This document shows positions 1-7,221 of a DNA stretch of 64,000 bases, piece after piece. The DNA is from Thermoanaerobacteraceae bacterium (GTDB lineage Bacteria; Bacillota; Thermoanaerobacteria; Thermoanaerobacterales; UBA4877), in the NCBI GenBank assembly GCA_030016635.1, contig JASEJQ010000005.1:1-64000 (forward strand), in the 5' to 3' direction. Below the pieces are notes generated by a model. That model was not told the origin of the DNA. It did not search any database and worked only from the letters and a program-made list of their open reading frames with translations. A program made the position numbers and the translations under genes. Each line of letters begins with the position of its first letter. Position 1 is the stretch's first letter.

Positions 1-139
1 TCAATAAACTAAAAATAGCTATTATATATAATATCTTATTATACATATTTACTCCTCTTTCTAATTATACTAAATTATGATTTCGTACAATTACATTTTA
101 TATCATTTTGGCATCCTTTTTTATCTTCTGGAAAATATA

Positions 140-200
140 AAGGACTTTATTACTATATTACAAACTATGTATTCTGCATTAATCTACAAAATCCTTCTTT
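140..200. repeat. 61-bp imperfect direct repeat, copy 1
   Basis: This unit recurs with the same length at 235-295 and is clearly similar to it; both share the blocks AAGGACTTT, TATTCTGCAT and CAAAATCCTTCTTT. Each unit begins AAGGA and ends near TCCTT, so it can fold back on itself. The rest of 1-360 is AT-rich. I see no gene there that I can support: the 108-codon open frame at 77-403 has low-complexity composition and no ribosome binding site. Confidence 0.55.
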
Positions 201-234
201 ATCCATTACATTTTTCCTCTATAAATGTAATATT

Positions 235-295
235 AAGGACTTTTTTCCTATGTTCTGTAATATATATTCTGCATCACTCTGCAAAATCCTTCTTT
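235..295. repeat. 61-bp imperfect direct repeat, copy 2
   Basis: Second copy of the unit at 140-200, 95 bp downstream in the same orientation. The spacer between the copies holds a 9-bp inverted repeat (ATTACATTT and AAATGTAAT). With only two diverged units this is not a CRISPR. It more likely records an old local duplication. Confidence 0.55.
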
Positions 296-361
296 GACAA
301 TTATAATATTACTATAAATCAGTTAAAATCTGTGTTACACAGTATAACCAACAGGGTTGTC

Positions 362-428
362 CATAATAAAACAGCTTCCTATGATATTTTTATTTTATCA
401 TAGAAAGCTGCATTTTACAGGCTTTTAT
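362..428. repeat. 67-bp hairpin-bearing repeat, copy 1
   Basis: This is a near-identical direct repeat of 821-888. It contains a 15-bp stem (372-386 with 396-410) around a 9-nt AT loop. Read on the minus strand the stem is followed by TTTTATTATG, so it can act as a terminator for the gene remnant at 441-752. The two copies bracket that remnant exactly, which suggests the duplication arose with its insertion or decay. Confidence 0.7.
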
Positions 429-440
429 TCATAGGCTCGC

Positions 441-752
441 CTAAATCATTTTATATATCTCATCTATTGAATTACTCTTAATTACTGCTATTAGAAGCTC
501 ATCAAATTTTTCTTCATTGTCTATCTTTATCACTTTTTCTTTCAGATCATCGGGTATTGTATCAAACTTAGCCTTTATGGCATTTAGAACAGCTTCTTTC
601 CTGCCCTCAATTTTCCCTTCTATTCTGCCTTCTTCAATTAATGCTGCACCAATCCTGGTCATCCTTACCACCTCCTTCGGTCGATCTATATATTCCTTTC
701 TAACATACTTATCAGATAACCCAAGCACCGTAGCAATTACTACAGATTGCAT
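441..752 (-). pseudogene. C-terminal remnant of an Rpn/PD-(D/E)XK-transposase-like protein
   Basis: The 103-residue product has the Lys/Glu/Gly-rich tail usual at the C-terminus of Rpn-family recombination-promoting nuclease/putative transposase proteins (EEGRIEGKIEGRKEAVLNAI, then a helical end). Those proteins are normally near 300 residues, and the nuclease core is absent here. The frame continues only seven codons above the first ATG (752) before a stop, and no good ribosome binding site precedes that ATG. I therefore read it as a 5'-truncated relic. A short stand-alone protein remains possible. It lies between two copies of a 67-bp hairpin repeat. Confidence 0.6.
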
Positions 753-820
753 GCTTTCATCCTTTATTTCAATTCAAGAGATTATACTGATGTCGTAGAA
801 TAGCTAAAGACGTTTTCCCT

Positions 821-888
821 CATAATAAAACAGCCTCCTACGATATTTTTATTTTATCATAGAAAGCTGCATTTTACAGACTTTTATT
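821..888. repeat. 67-bp hairpin-bearing repeat, copy 2; terminator of the cps operon
   Basis: This direct repeat of 362-428 has a stem of 831-845 with 855-869 and three mismatched or wobble positions. On the minus strand the stem is followed by TTTTATTATG. Because it lies directly beyond the cpsD stop (892), it probably terminates the envelope operon that ends there. Confidence 0.65.
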
Positions 889-891
889 TAT

Positions 892-1617
892 TTAAGAATA
901 TGCATGACGTTTCTTTTTCCTTACTTTTTGGTTATCTTCTCCATAATAATAGTAGTAATAATAATACCCGCCTCTGGATTCTTTTACTTTATTTAAAATT
1001 ACTCCCAATATCCTGGCGTTTACCTTTTCTAATTGTTCTTTTGCTGCTTTTACAGCTTCTCTTTCTGTCTGATTGGCAGCAGTAACTATTATTGTACCAT
1101 CAACCATCGTGGATAGTATAGAAGCATCGGCAACACTGTTGACCGGTGGTGTATCAAATAACACAGTGTCATAGATTTCTTTGCATTTTTCTATAAACAG
1201 TCTCATCTTTTTAGAGCTTAATATCTCGGCTGGATTAGGTGGAACAGGTCCACTTGTTAATATATCAAGATTTGGTATCTCAGTGTGTACAACCACTGAT
1301 TCGATATCCTGGTCCGATGCTATCATAGTAGAAAGTCCTTTGTAGTTTTCCAGCATAAATACCTTTTGCAGTCTTGGCTTTCTCATATCTGCATCTACCA
1401 GAAGCACTTTATTGCCAACCTGTGACATCGTCACTGCAAGATTGGCTGCCACTGTGGTCTTCCCTTCCTGAGGGTTGCTGCTGGTAACCAATATGGCTTT
1501 CAGTGGTTTATCCAAACCTGTAAACTGCAAATTTGTACGCAGGACTCTGTATGCTTCTGAATATATTGATTTTGGATCCATGGCTACTACTATCTCCTGT
1601 GATAACTCATGCTTCAT
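892..1617 (-). CDS. cpsD: CpsD/CapB-family tyrosine kinase (BY-kinase)
   Basis: Cytoplasmic BY-kinase that autophosphorylates tyrosines and, with its membrane activator, controls polysaccharide synthesis or export. Seen in 241 aa: Walker A (SSNPQEGKTT, residues 46-55), Walker A' (VLLVDAD, 71-77) and Walker B (TVLFDTPP, 151-158). The C-terminal tyrosine cluster is an uninterrupted run of eight Tyr (218-225) followed by a basic tail. The activator gene stops 1 nt upstream, so the two are translationally linked, and a GGAG site precedes the ATG. An octa-tyrosine run is unusually compact, since relatives usually space their tyrosines, and its TAT/TAC codon tract could slip in length. Family call is firm; the substrate is unknown. 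Confidence 0.92.
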   Translation of the reverse strand: MKHELSQEIVVAMDPKSIYSEAYRVLRTNLQFTGLDKPLKAILVTSSNPQEGKTTVAANLAVTMSQVGNKVLLVDADMRKPRLQKVFMLENYKGLSTMIASDQDIESVVVHTEIPNLDILTSGPVPPNPAEILSSKKMRLFIEKCKEIYDTVLFDTPPVNSVADASILSTMVDGTIIVTAANQTEREAVKAAKEQLEKVNARILGVILNKVKESRGGYYYYYYYYGEDNQKVRKKKRHAYS

Positions 1618-1618
1618 T

Positions 1619-2314
1619 TTAAGCCTCTCCTTTGTTTTCTATATATGGGATAGTGCCTATGACAGGTAAACCAAGGTAACTGGATATATCTTCAGGACTT
1701 TTGAAGGTATTATCCATATACTCTATAACAAAAGCTAAAAATACGCTTATCATCATTCCAAGAAGAAAAGCAATAGCCATATTTAGTAAAGGTTTTGGAC
1801 TTACAGGCTCACTTTCAGGAAGTGCCCTGTCAATGACCTGGACATTTTCTACCTTCATTATACTGACTACCTGCGACATGAAGGAATCTGCTATAGCATT
1901 TGCCAGAGTTGCCGCCAAAATTGGATTCTTATCAGTGACCTTAATCTGTATTATTTCCGTATCTCCTACCAGGCTTACATCTACTTTATCCCTTAACTGT
2001 TCGGTGGTAATATTTAAACCCTGATCTTTTATGACGCTTTCAAGTACAGTACGGCTCCTGGCTAATTCTCTATACGTGGGTACCAGAAGCCTGTTTGTCT
2101 GTACCTCCTGGTAAGAGACTGGAGCATTTGGGTCCACATAATTCTGTCTTGGCTTTCCAACCATGAGGGTTGTGTACGACTCATATGTCGGTTCAATAAG
2201 AAAATAGCTTACAATACCACTGACAGCTACTGAAAGAGCTGTAATGAGCACTATCAGCCAGAGTCTTTTCCGTAATACCCCTATTATATCTTTTAATGAT
2301 ATCTCTTCTTCCAT
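1619..2314 (-). CDS. cpsC: Wzz/CpsC-family chain-length determinant and kinase activator
   Basis: Membrane adaptor that sets polysaccharide chain length and activates the CpsD kinase. The 231-aa protein has two membrane segments, near residues 16-36 and 175-197, flanking an extracytoplasmic domain. A conserved Pro-rich stretch (PESEPVSPKPLLN) precedes the second helix. The short cytoplasmic tail (SYLGLPVIGTIP) is the part that docks and activates the kinase in this family. A GGAGG site lies 8 nt before the ATG. It is followed at once by cpsD and preceded by a membrane protein of unknown function. Confidence 0.92.
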   Translation of the reverse strand: MEEEISLKDIIGVLRKRLWLIVLITALSVAVSGIVSYFLIEPTYESYTTLMVGKPRQNYVDPNAPVSYQEVQTNRLLVPTYRELARSRTVLESVIKDQGLNITTEQLRDKVDVSLVGDTEIIQIKVTDKNPILAATLANAIADSFMSQVVSIMKVENVQVIDRALPESEPVSPKPLLNMAIAFLLGMMISVFLAFVIEYMDNTFKSPEDISSYLGLPVIGTIPYIENKGEA

Positions 2315-2334
2315 GTTGATGTCCTCCTCGTTTT

Positions 2335-2970
2335 CTAATTGTCAAGTAAGAATATATATTTATTGTAAAGTGCCTTAATCTTATTTATCTCTTCTGGAGT
2401 AAACCGCTTATAAGCCAACTTTACAGCTTCATCCTTCTCCTTCCCGGTAAGGCCTCCCTTTGCAAGACTAATAAGAAATGAAATATCCTTATTGGTAAGC
2501 TTTGACATAACAAGCTTCAATGCTTCTCTCTTATCCTCAATGCTTACATTCTTTTCAATCTTTTCCTTAAGGGAACTGTCAGTGTTATTGTAACCATTTA
2601 TAAGACCAACGTCTTTTGCAGGCTTATTCTGGTATGTATTATCATTTTTCCTATCAGATTCGCTCTCTTGATGCTCATCAGTCGTTTCATTAATACTACT
2701 ATTTTTACCCTGTTTCCCGGAAACTGGGTCCATTATTTTCTCTTCTGAATTTTCAGTGTTATTATTTTCCACATAATTTTTGTCTAAGTTATTACTGATG
2801 TCCTGACTTTTACTATCCATGTCAGAAACAAATTCGTTTAATTTATCTGGATCAGATAATAACATTTCCGTCAAAAAATGAAACGAATAATTTATCAGAA
2901 AATAATATATTGCAAATAATAACACAACCACAATTAATACAATATACATTAATTTTTTATACTTTCTCAT
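2335..2970 (-). CDS. Membrane-anchored protein of unknown function in the cps operon
   Basis: I do not recognise a family. The 211-aa product has a basic N-terminus, one membrane helix (about residues 8-28), then a long low-complexity stretch rich in Asn, Ser, Asp, Glu and Lys (about 50-130) likely to be disordered. It ends in a compact charged helical domain (KDISFLISLAKGGLTG, FTPEEINKIKALYNKY). Topology suggests the linker and the end domain lie outside the cell. It sits between an SLH protein and cpsC in the same orientation. A role in envelope assembly or in sensing for the CpsC/D pair is inference from position only. The ribosome binding site is weak. Confidence 0.75.
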   Translation of the reverse strand: MRKYKKLMYIVLIVVVLLFAIYYFLINYSFHFLTEMLLSDPDKLNEFVSDMDSKSQDISNNLDKNYVENNNTENSEEKIMDPVSGKQGKNSSINETTDEHQESESDRKNDNTYQNKPAKDVGLINGYNNTDSSLKEKIEKNVSIEDKREALKLVMSKLTNKDISFLISLAKGGLTGKEKDEAVKLAYKRFTPEEINKIKALYNKYIFLLDN

Positions 2971-2984
2971 GATTTAACCCCATT

Positions 2985-3025
2985 TTTATTTCAGGTGTGG
3001 GGTAAACCCCCACACCTGAAATAAA
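2985..3025. other. Perfect 18-bp inverted repeat between two envelope genes
   Basis: The arms 2985-3002 and 3008-3025 are fully complementary around a 5-nt loop (TAAAC). The repeat begins 2 nt beyond the stop of the SLH gene at 3027. Neither strand has a U-tract after the stem, since the AT-rich part is inside the stem, so it is not a textbook terminator. It may act as an mRNA 3'-end stabiliser or attenuate expression of the downstream cps genes. Confidence 0.75.
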
Positions 3026-3026
3026 C

Positions 3027-5120
3027 TTAATAGTTGTATATGCCGTATATGACCTTTGCCACCTCTGCTCTGGTGGAGTTAGCCTGCGGCCTTAAGGTGT
3101 TGTCCTCATATCCTGAGACAATGCCTCTACCAACAAGGGCTGCCACATATCCCCTCGCATAATCAGATACAGAGCTTCCGTCTTTATATCCATTGAGCAC
3201 CATATATGCTGTATCCGGAGTCTCTGTCAGGGATATAGCCCTGCCTATCATGGTCATCATATCTTGCCTTGACAGGAGTTCATCAGGTGCAAATGTCTTT
3301 CCTGCCACCTTACCTTCTATGATGTGATTGTCATATGCAGCCTGTACATACTCCGCATACCATGCGTCATTTGCTACATCTTCAAATGTGCCCTTATAGG
3401 GGACCGGGTCTTTGCCAAGCGCAAGGACAAGCATCTTTGTAAATTCTGCTCTGGTAATCTTATCATCGGGTACAAACAGCTTATCTGTCCTCCCACCTAT
3501 GACGTGTTTGGATGCCATAGACTCCACATATACTTTTGCCCAGTGGCTCTGGATATCATCAAATGTCTTATTGTATTCTGAAAGTACATATATGCTGAAG
3601 TGGCCTGTCCAACCCTTTATCACATTGTTCTTTTTGTCTACCTTGCCGCCTACAAAGTCAAGCTTGCCGTTTTCCCTGTCTACATAATATATACCCAGCT
3701 TATCTGTGTTTGTAAGTAAACCTGATATGTCAAAACTTATTTCAGCTTTTTTATTTAATGAATTTACAGCTTTACCATCGACACTTAATGTTATATCCAG
3801 TGCATTACCCAGTGTGTTATAGCTGCTATCAACTTTTATATCTTTCAGGACTGTAGATAATGGGGTCACATTTATATCCAGTGTTATGACTTCTGCATTT
3901 TCTATGTCAAATGCAGCTGCTGGTAGCAAAATACTGGCTGAATCAAGGTTTATCCGCAGTGATGCATCGGCAGCAAATACTTCCTTTAAGAGACCCTGCG
4001 GTATTGCAAGCTCTATATTATTGCTGTCAACGCCAGAAAGATTGACCACTACAACTACAGGTGCACCTTTATACATGTCCTGTGCCTTTGTAAGAAGGTC
4101 TAATAGCTTAGCTATCGCATCATCGCTGAAACTGACTACGGCCTGACCATCAGTCATGCTCACACCAAGATAGCCAGACGGCAGTGTCACCGTCGCACTC
4201 TGTCCAGGAGCTGCCGGTGGGGTTATGTCAGGCTCACCCGGAGTTGTGCCACCTCCACTGGTACCACCGCTGGACCCGCCTCCTGGGGTACTACCGCCAT
4301 CGCCATTAGATGTACCTGTGTCAACGGTAAAACCGAGCTTCCCCATATATGACTTTAAATCATCCTTTTCGGTTGACGCTAGCTTACTATTAACCACATT
4401 TGCATAGGAGTCCAGTATATCCTGAATATTGTCCACATCGGCGTCGGTAATGGGATTTATTTTTTGATCCTTTTTAAATAACGTGAAGGTTTTGCCTTCA
4501 AGTATCCCATTAATTGTTGATTCAAATCCACTTTTATCGGTAATCTTGAAGCTGAAGCTATTATTGATGTACGAGACTTTCACGTAATCCAATAGCACAT
4601 CATCGAAAATCTTCCTTGCCATCTTAAAGGCATCAAGCTTGGTATCAAACTTTGTATGCAGTGTGTCATTGAATGTAGTGAATGTGTTATTAAATTCGGT
4701 ATTGAGGTCTTTTATCGCACTGACGGTGCCGTCACTCAAATCTTGACTATCAAATTCATCTATCAGATTGTCAAGATTATCTGATTTCCAGTCTCTTAAA
4801 TAGCTGTCAAATGAGGTTACTGTGCTCTCTGTAACCCCGAGGCTATTCAGCCTTTTGCCCAGACCATCTGCTGTGCCCAGGGCGTCAAAGGCTGCAGATA
4901 CAAGCTGATTAGAGTCATCCAATTTGTCAATAATATCAGACAACTCTCTTAGGTCATCTTTAGAAAATCCACTGAATCTGACCTTGAAATAATCAAATAT
5001 CTGCTGTATCTGGCTGTCTGTCAGGTCATCTTCTCCCTGGGCCAACGCTACAGGGGCCGGAATCATAATAGAAAACAGGAACATGATGGCCACAAGCATA
5101 GATAAAAACTTCCTTTTCAT
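3027..5120 (-). CDS. Secreted S-layer-homology (SLH) protein
   Basis: Exported, cell-wall-bound protein of 697 aa. It has a signal peptide (residues 1-27, ending ALA), an N-terminal helical region of about 240 residues, a Gly/Ser/Thr/Pro linker (about 270-300), a beta-rich domain, and three SLH modules over about 520-697. The SLH cores ITRAEF, LSRQDM and STRAEV are visible; the second departs most from the TRAE core. SLH modules bind pyruvylated secondary wall polymer. A GGGAGG site precedes the ATG. A shorter SLH protein lies just upstream in the same operon. The middle domain was not recognised, so enzymatic function cannot be claimed. Confidence 0.9.
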   Translation of the reverse strand: MKRKFLSMLVAIMFLFSIMIPAPVALAQGEDDLTDSQIQQIFDYFKVRFSGFSKDDLRELSDIIDKLDDSNQLVSAAFDALGTADGLGKRLNSLGVTESTVTSFDSYLRDWKSDNLDNLIDEFDSQDLSDGTVSAIKDLNTEFNNTFTTFNDTLHTKFDTKLDAFKMARKIFDDVLLDYVKVSYINNSFSFKITDKSGFESTINGILEGKTFTLFKKDQKINPITDADVDNIQDILDSYANVVNSKLASTEKDDLKSYMGKLGFTVDTGTSNGDGGSTPGGGSSGGTSGGGTTPGEPDITPPAAPGQSATVTLPSGYLGVSMTDGQAVVSFSDDAIAKLLDLLTKAQDMYKGAPVVVVVNLSGVDSNNIELAIPQGLLKEVFAADASLRINLDSASILLPAAAFDIENAEVITLDINVTPLSTVLKDIKVDSSYNTLGNALDITLSVDGKAVNSLNKKAEISFDISGLLTNTDKLGIYYVDRENGKLDFVGGKVDKKNNVIKGWTGHFSIYVLSEYNKTFDDIQSHWAKVYVESMASKHVIGGRTDKLFVPDDKITRAEFTKMLVLALGKDPVPYKGTFEDVANDAWYAEYVQAAYDNHIIEGKVAGKTFAPDELLSRQDMMTMIGRAISLTETPDTAYMVLNGYKDGSSVSDYARGYVAALVGRGIVSGYEDNTLRPQANSTRAEVAKVIYGIYNY

Positions 5121-5192
5121 TTTTTGAAACCCTCCCCTTTCATTGGTTCTTATATATAATATATTTTATAGACACAAACCACCCCTTCCCAT

Positions 5193-6269
5193 CTATTTTA
5201 TAGTTTGATACAGGTTATATATAACTGTGGCTGATTCAGCCCTTGTAGCCTTACCTTCAGGGTTAAATATACCATTACCCTGTCCTAACATTAAGCCTGA
5301 TTTTATAGCCGAGGCAACCCCTGTCTGTGCCCAATCATGTATGCGGCCACTGTCCTTATATTGTGACATGATGTTTTCGATCTCTACAGAATCCACTTGT
5401 ATGGCCTTATTCATGGAGGCTGCCGCCCTGGCTATGAGGACAGCCATCTCCTCCCTGGTGATGTTTTTATTGGGCTCAAAACTGTGCTCAGTTATACCCT
5501 TTACCAGACCCTTTTGATAGGCTGCGTACACAGCACTGTAAAACCAGTCCTCTGGTTTCACGTCATCAAATATATTCCCATTGGCTGATGTATTTTCAAG
5601 GCCCATCATCCTTACAAGAAGCGCTGTAAACTCTGCCCTCGTTATGTACCCGTCCGGGTCAAACTTATCCTGGCTCTTCCCTTTGACTATACCCATACCG
5701 GTGAGAAATGATACCACATCCTTAGCCCAGTGATTTTCCATATCCTTGAAGCCTACCTGGACAGCAGGGGTGCTGACTGCCGGAGTAGCTGCCGGTGTTG
5801 ATGTCTGTCCTGATGGTGATGCTGCACCTCCGGAGCTGCCTCCCGTACCCTCTCCGCTGCTTAGCATCTCATATTTTTCAAGGAGTCTAATCACTGCTTT
5901 CTCGTCCCCATCCTCTACATATGATATCAATTTCATTCTGTCGTCCTTCGACCATGACTTGAGCTCATCGATCATGTCATATACATCAGACATCGAAATC
6001 CCCTTATCTCTTAGCTCATCCTTATATTCTTCTGGTAAAAGTGAGTTTATATCATCTTTGAATTGTTCCAATCCCTCCTCATCCACAAAGTAGACCGTGC
6101 GGAGCAGGTCTAACGCTATATCCCTTGTGTCTGCATCAAGTTTATTGAACTGGTTAAAAAACACCTCTATAAGTGTCTCATCTATTGAGGCACTTGCCCG
6201 TGTCACAGACGGAAGGTTGAAAACCATTAGTGATATAATAAGAAACAGGATTAAAAAATTACGTCTCAT
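5193..6269 (-). CDS. Secreted S-layer-homology (SLH) protein, short form
   Basis: Exported 358-aa protein with a signal peptide (residues 1-26), an N-terminal all-helical region of about 110 residues resembling the start of the larger SLH protein downstream (short acidic helices such as DETLIEVFFNQF), an Ala/Ser/Thr/Pro linker (about 145-170), and three SLH modules to the C-terminus, two with TRAE and one with TREE. It has no extra catalytic domain, so it is likely structural. Its start overlaps the end of cpsB by 11 nt, which makes it part of the cps operon. A GGGAGG site lies ahead of the ATG, inside cpsB. Confidence 0.9.
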   Translation of the reverse strand: MRRNFLILFLIISLMVFNLPSVTRASASIDETLIEVFFNQFNKLDADTRDIALDLLRTVYFVDEEGLEQFKDDINSLLPEEYKDELRDKGISMSDVYDMIDELKSWSKDDRMKLISYVEDGDEKAVIRLLEKYEMLSSGEGTGGSSGGAASPSGQTSTPAATPAVSTPAVQVGFKDMENHWAKDVVSFLTGMGIVKGKSQDKFDPDGYITRAEFTALLVRMMGLENTSANGNIFDDVKPEDWFYSAVYAAYQKGLVKGITEHSFEPNKNITREEMAVLIARAAASMNKAIQVDSVEIENIMSQYKDSGRIHDWAQTGVASAIKSGLMLGQGNGIFNPEGKATRAESATVIYNLYQTIK

Positions 6270-7068
6270 CTTTAGCCTCCCTTTCTCCTTTGAATAAACT
6301 AAACAGATTTTTGATAATAGAGGTCTTGTTTTTGCCCTCCTCAGGAGCTTTTTCCTCTAACGGTAGATTTTCCCCAGCAAAGATGTAAGAGGGATTTGTC
6401 TCTGTGTATTTGAATAAATCTTTTTTATTTATTATATCATAGAGCCTTGCCATACGCGGGCTTCTCCCGCCGGCAGTATGGCAGTCTGTGGCAATAAAAT
6501 TTATCATACCCTTCTTGTACAGTTTCTGTGCAGTGTTTTTTGATTCTCTTCCGAATACACCAAAGAGGCTCAACGAGTTTATCTGCATCAGTGCTCCTGC
6601 CTCAATAAGATCACCTGCCCTGTCAATGTTCTGGTTTATTATTTTGTTCCTTTCCGGGTGGGCAATTATTGTCCTTACACCCATTACATTGAGCCTATAT
6701 ATAACATCGAATACATACTCAGGAAAACTCATTATTGGTAACTCAATTAATAGGTATCTGCCTGTATCTGCCAGTGTAAAGACATCTCCATGTACGTATC
6801 TATCGGGTATATCGGGGGTAAGGAATATCTCTTCTCCAGGATAAACCTTCAAATTAATTCCATTTTGCATAATTGCGTCATTTAATTCTTTGACTCTTTC
6901 AATTATAACATCCTTACGATCCTCTTTTTCCATCGATATGAAATGGGGCGTTGCTATCATCTGCGTTATGCCCTCTTCATATGCTATCCTGGCCATCCTT
7001 AGAGAGGTATCCAGATCCGGTGAACCATCGTCTATGCCAGGTAAAATATGAGTGTGTATGTCGATCAT
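6259..7068 (-). CDS. cpsB: CpsB/YwqE PHP-type tyrosine-protein phosphatase
   Basis: Metal-dependent phosphatase that removes phosphate from the CpsD tyrosine cluster. The PHP signatures are the N-terminal HTH metal site (MIDIHTHILPG), DDGSPD, ATPHF, the IIAHPERN loop and the late ATDCH motif. The reading frame can open 6 nt earlier at a TTG (7074), but GGAGG would then sit 1 nt from the start. From the ATG at 7068 the spacing is 7 nt and the protein begins MIDIH as in the family, so I chose that start. It is first in an operon that continues with two SLH proteins, cpsC and cpsD. Confidence 0.92.
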   Translation of the reverse strand: MIDIHTHILPGIDDGSPDLDTSLRMARIAYEEGITQMIATPHFISMEKEDRKDVIIERVKELNDAIMQNGINLKVYPGEEIFLTPDIPDRYVHGDVFTLADTGRYLLIELPIMSFPEYVFDVIYRLNVMGVRTIIAHPERNKIINQNIDRAGDLIEAGALMQINSLSLFGVFGRESKNTAQKLYKKGMINFIATDCHTAGGRSPRMARLYDIINKKDLFKYTETNPSYIFAGENLPLEEKAPEEGKNKTSIIKNLFSLFKGEREAKDET

Positions 7069-7197
7069 CTCCAAGCCTCCTGTGTATGATTATTAAGCCA
7101 TGCCCCTTATACCAAAAATGGATAATTCTTTCTCTTCTTGTGATATTCGACATTTTTAAATAAAATCCTGCCATAAGTTGATATAATATTTAATAAA

Positions 7198-7221
7198 AAA
7201 AGACAAGTTTCCCTGTCTTTT
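7198..7221 (-). terminator. Rho-independent terminator after pyk
   Basis: An 8-bp stem (AAAAGACA at 7198-7205 with TGTCTTTT at 7214-7221) is followed on the minus strand by TTTTTATTAA. It overlaps the pyk stop codon and closes the glycolysis/replication operon. The region 7075-7197 beyond it should carry the cps promoter; I see no convincing -35/-10 pair. Confidence 0.8.

Noticed and set aside
140-295. A CRISPR-like array.
   Set aside because: Only two diverged 61-bp units with one spacer, and no cas genes nearby.
77-403. A 108-codon plus-strand open frame near the window start.
   Set aside because: Low-complexity Phe/Ile/Leu/Tyr composition from AT-rich DNA, no ribosome binding site, and it runs through two repeats and a hairpin.
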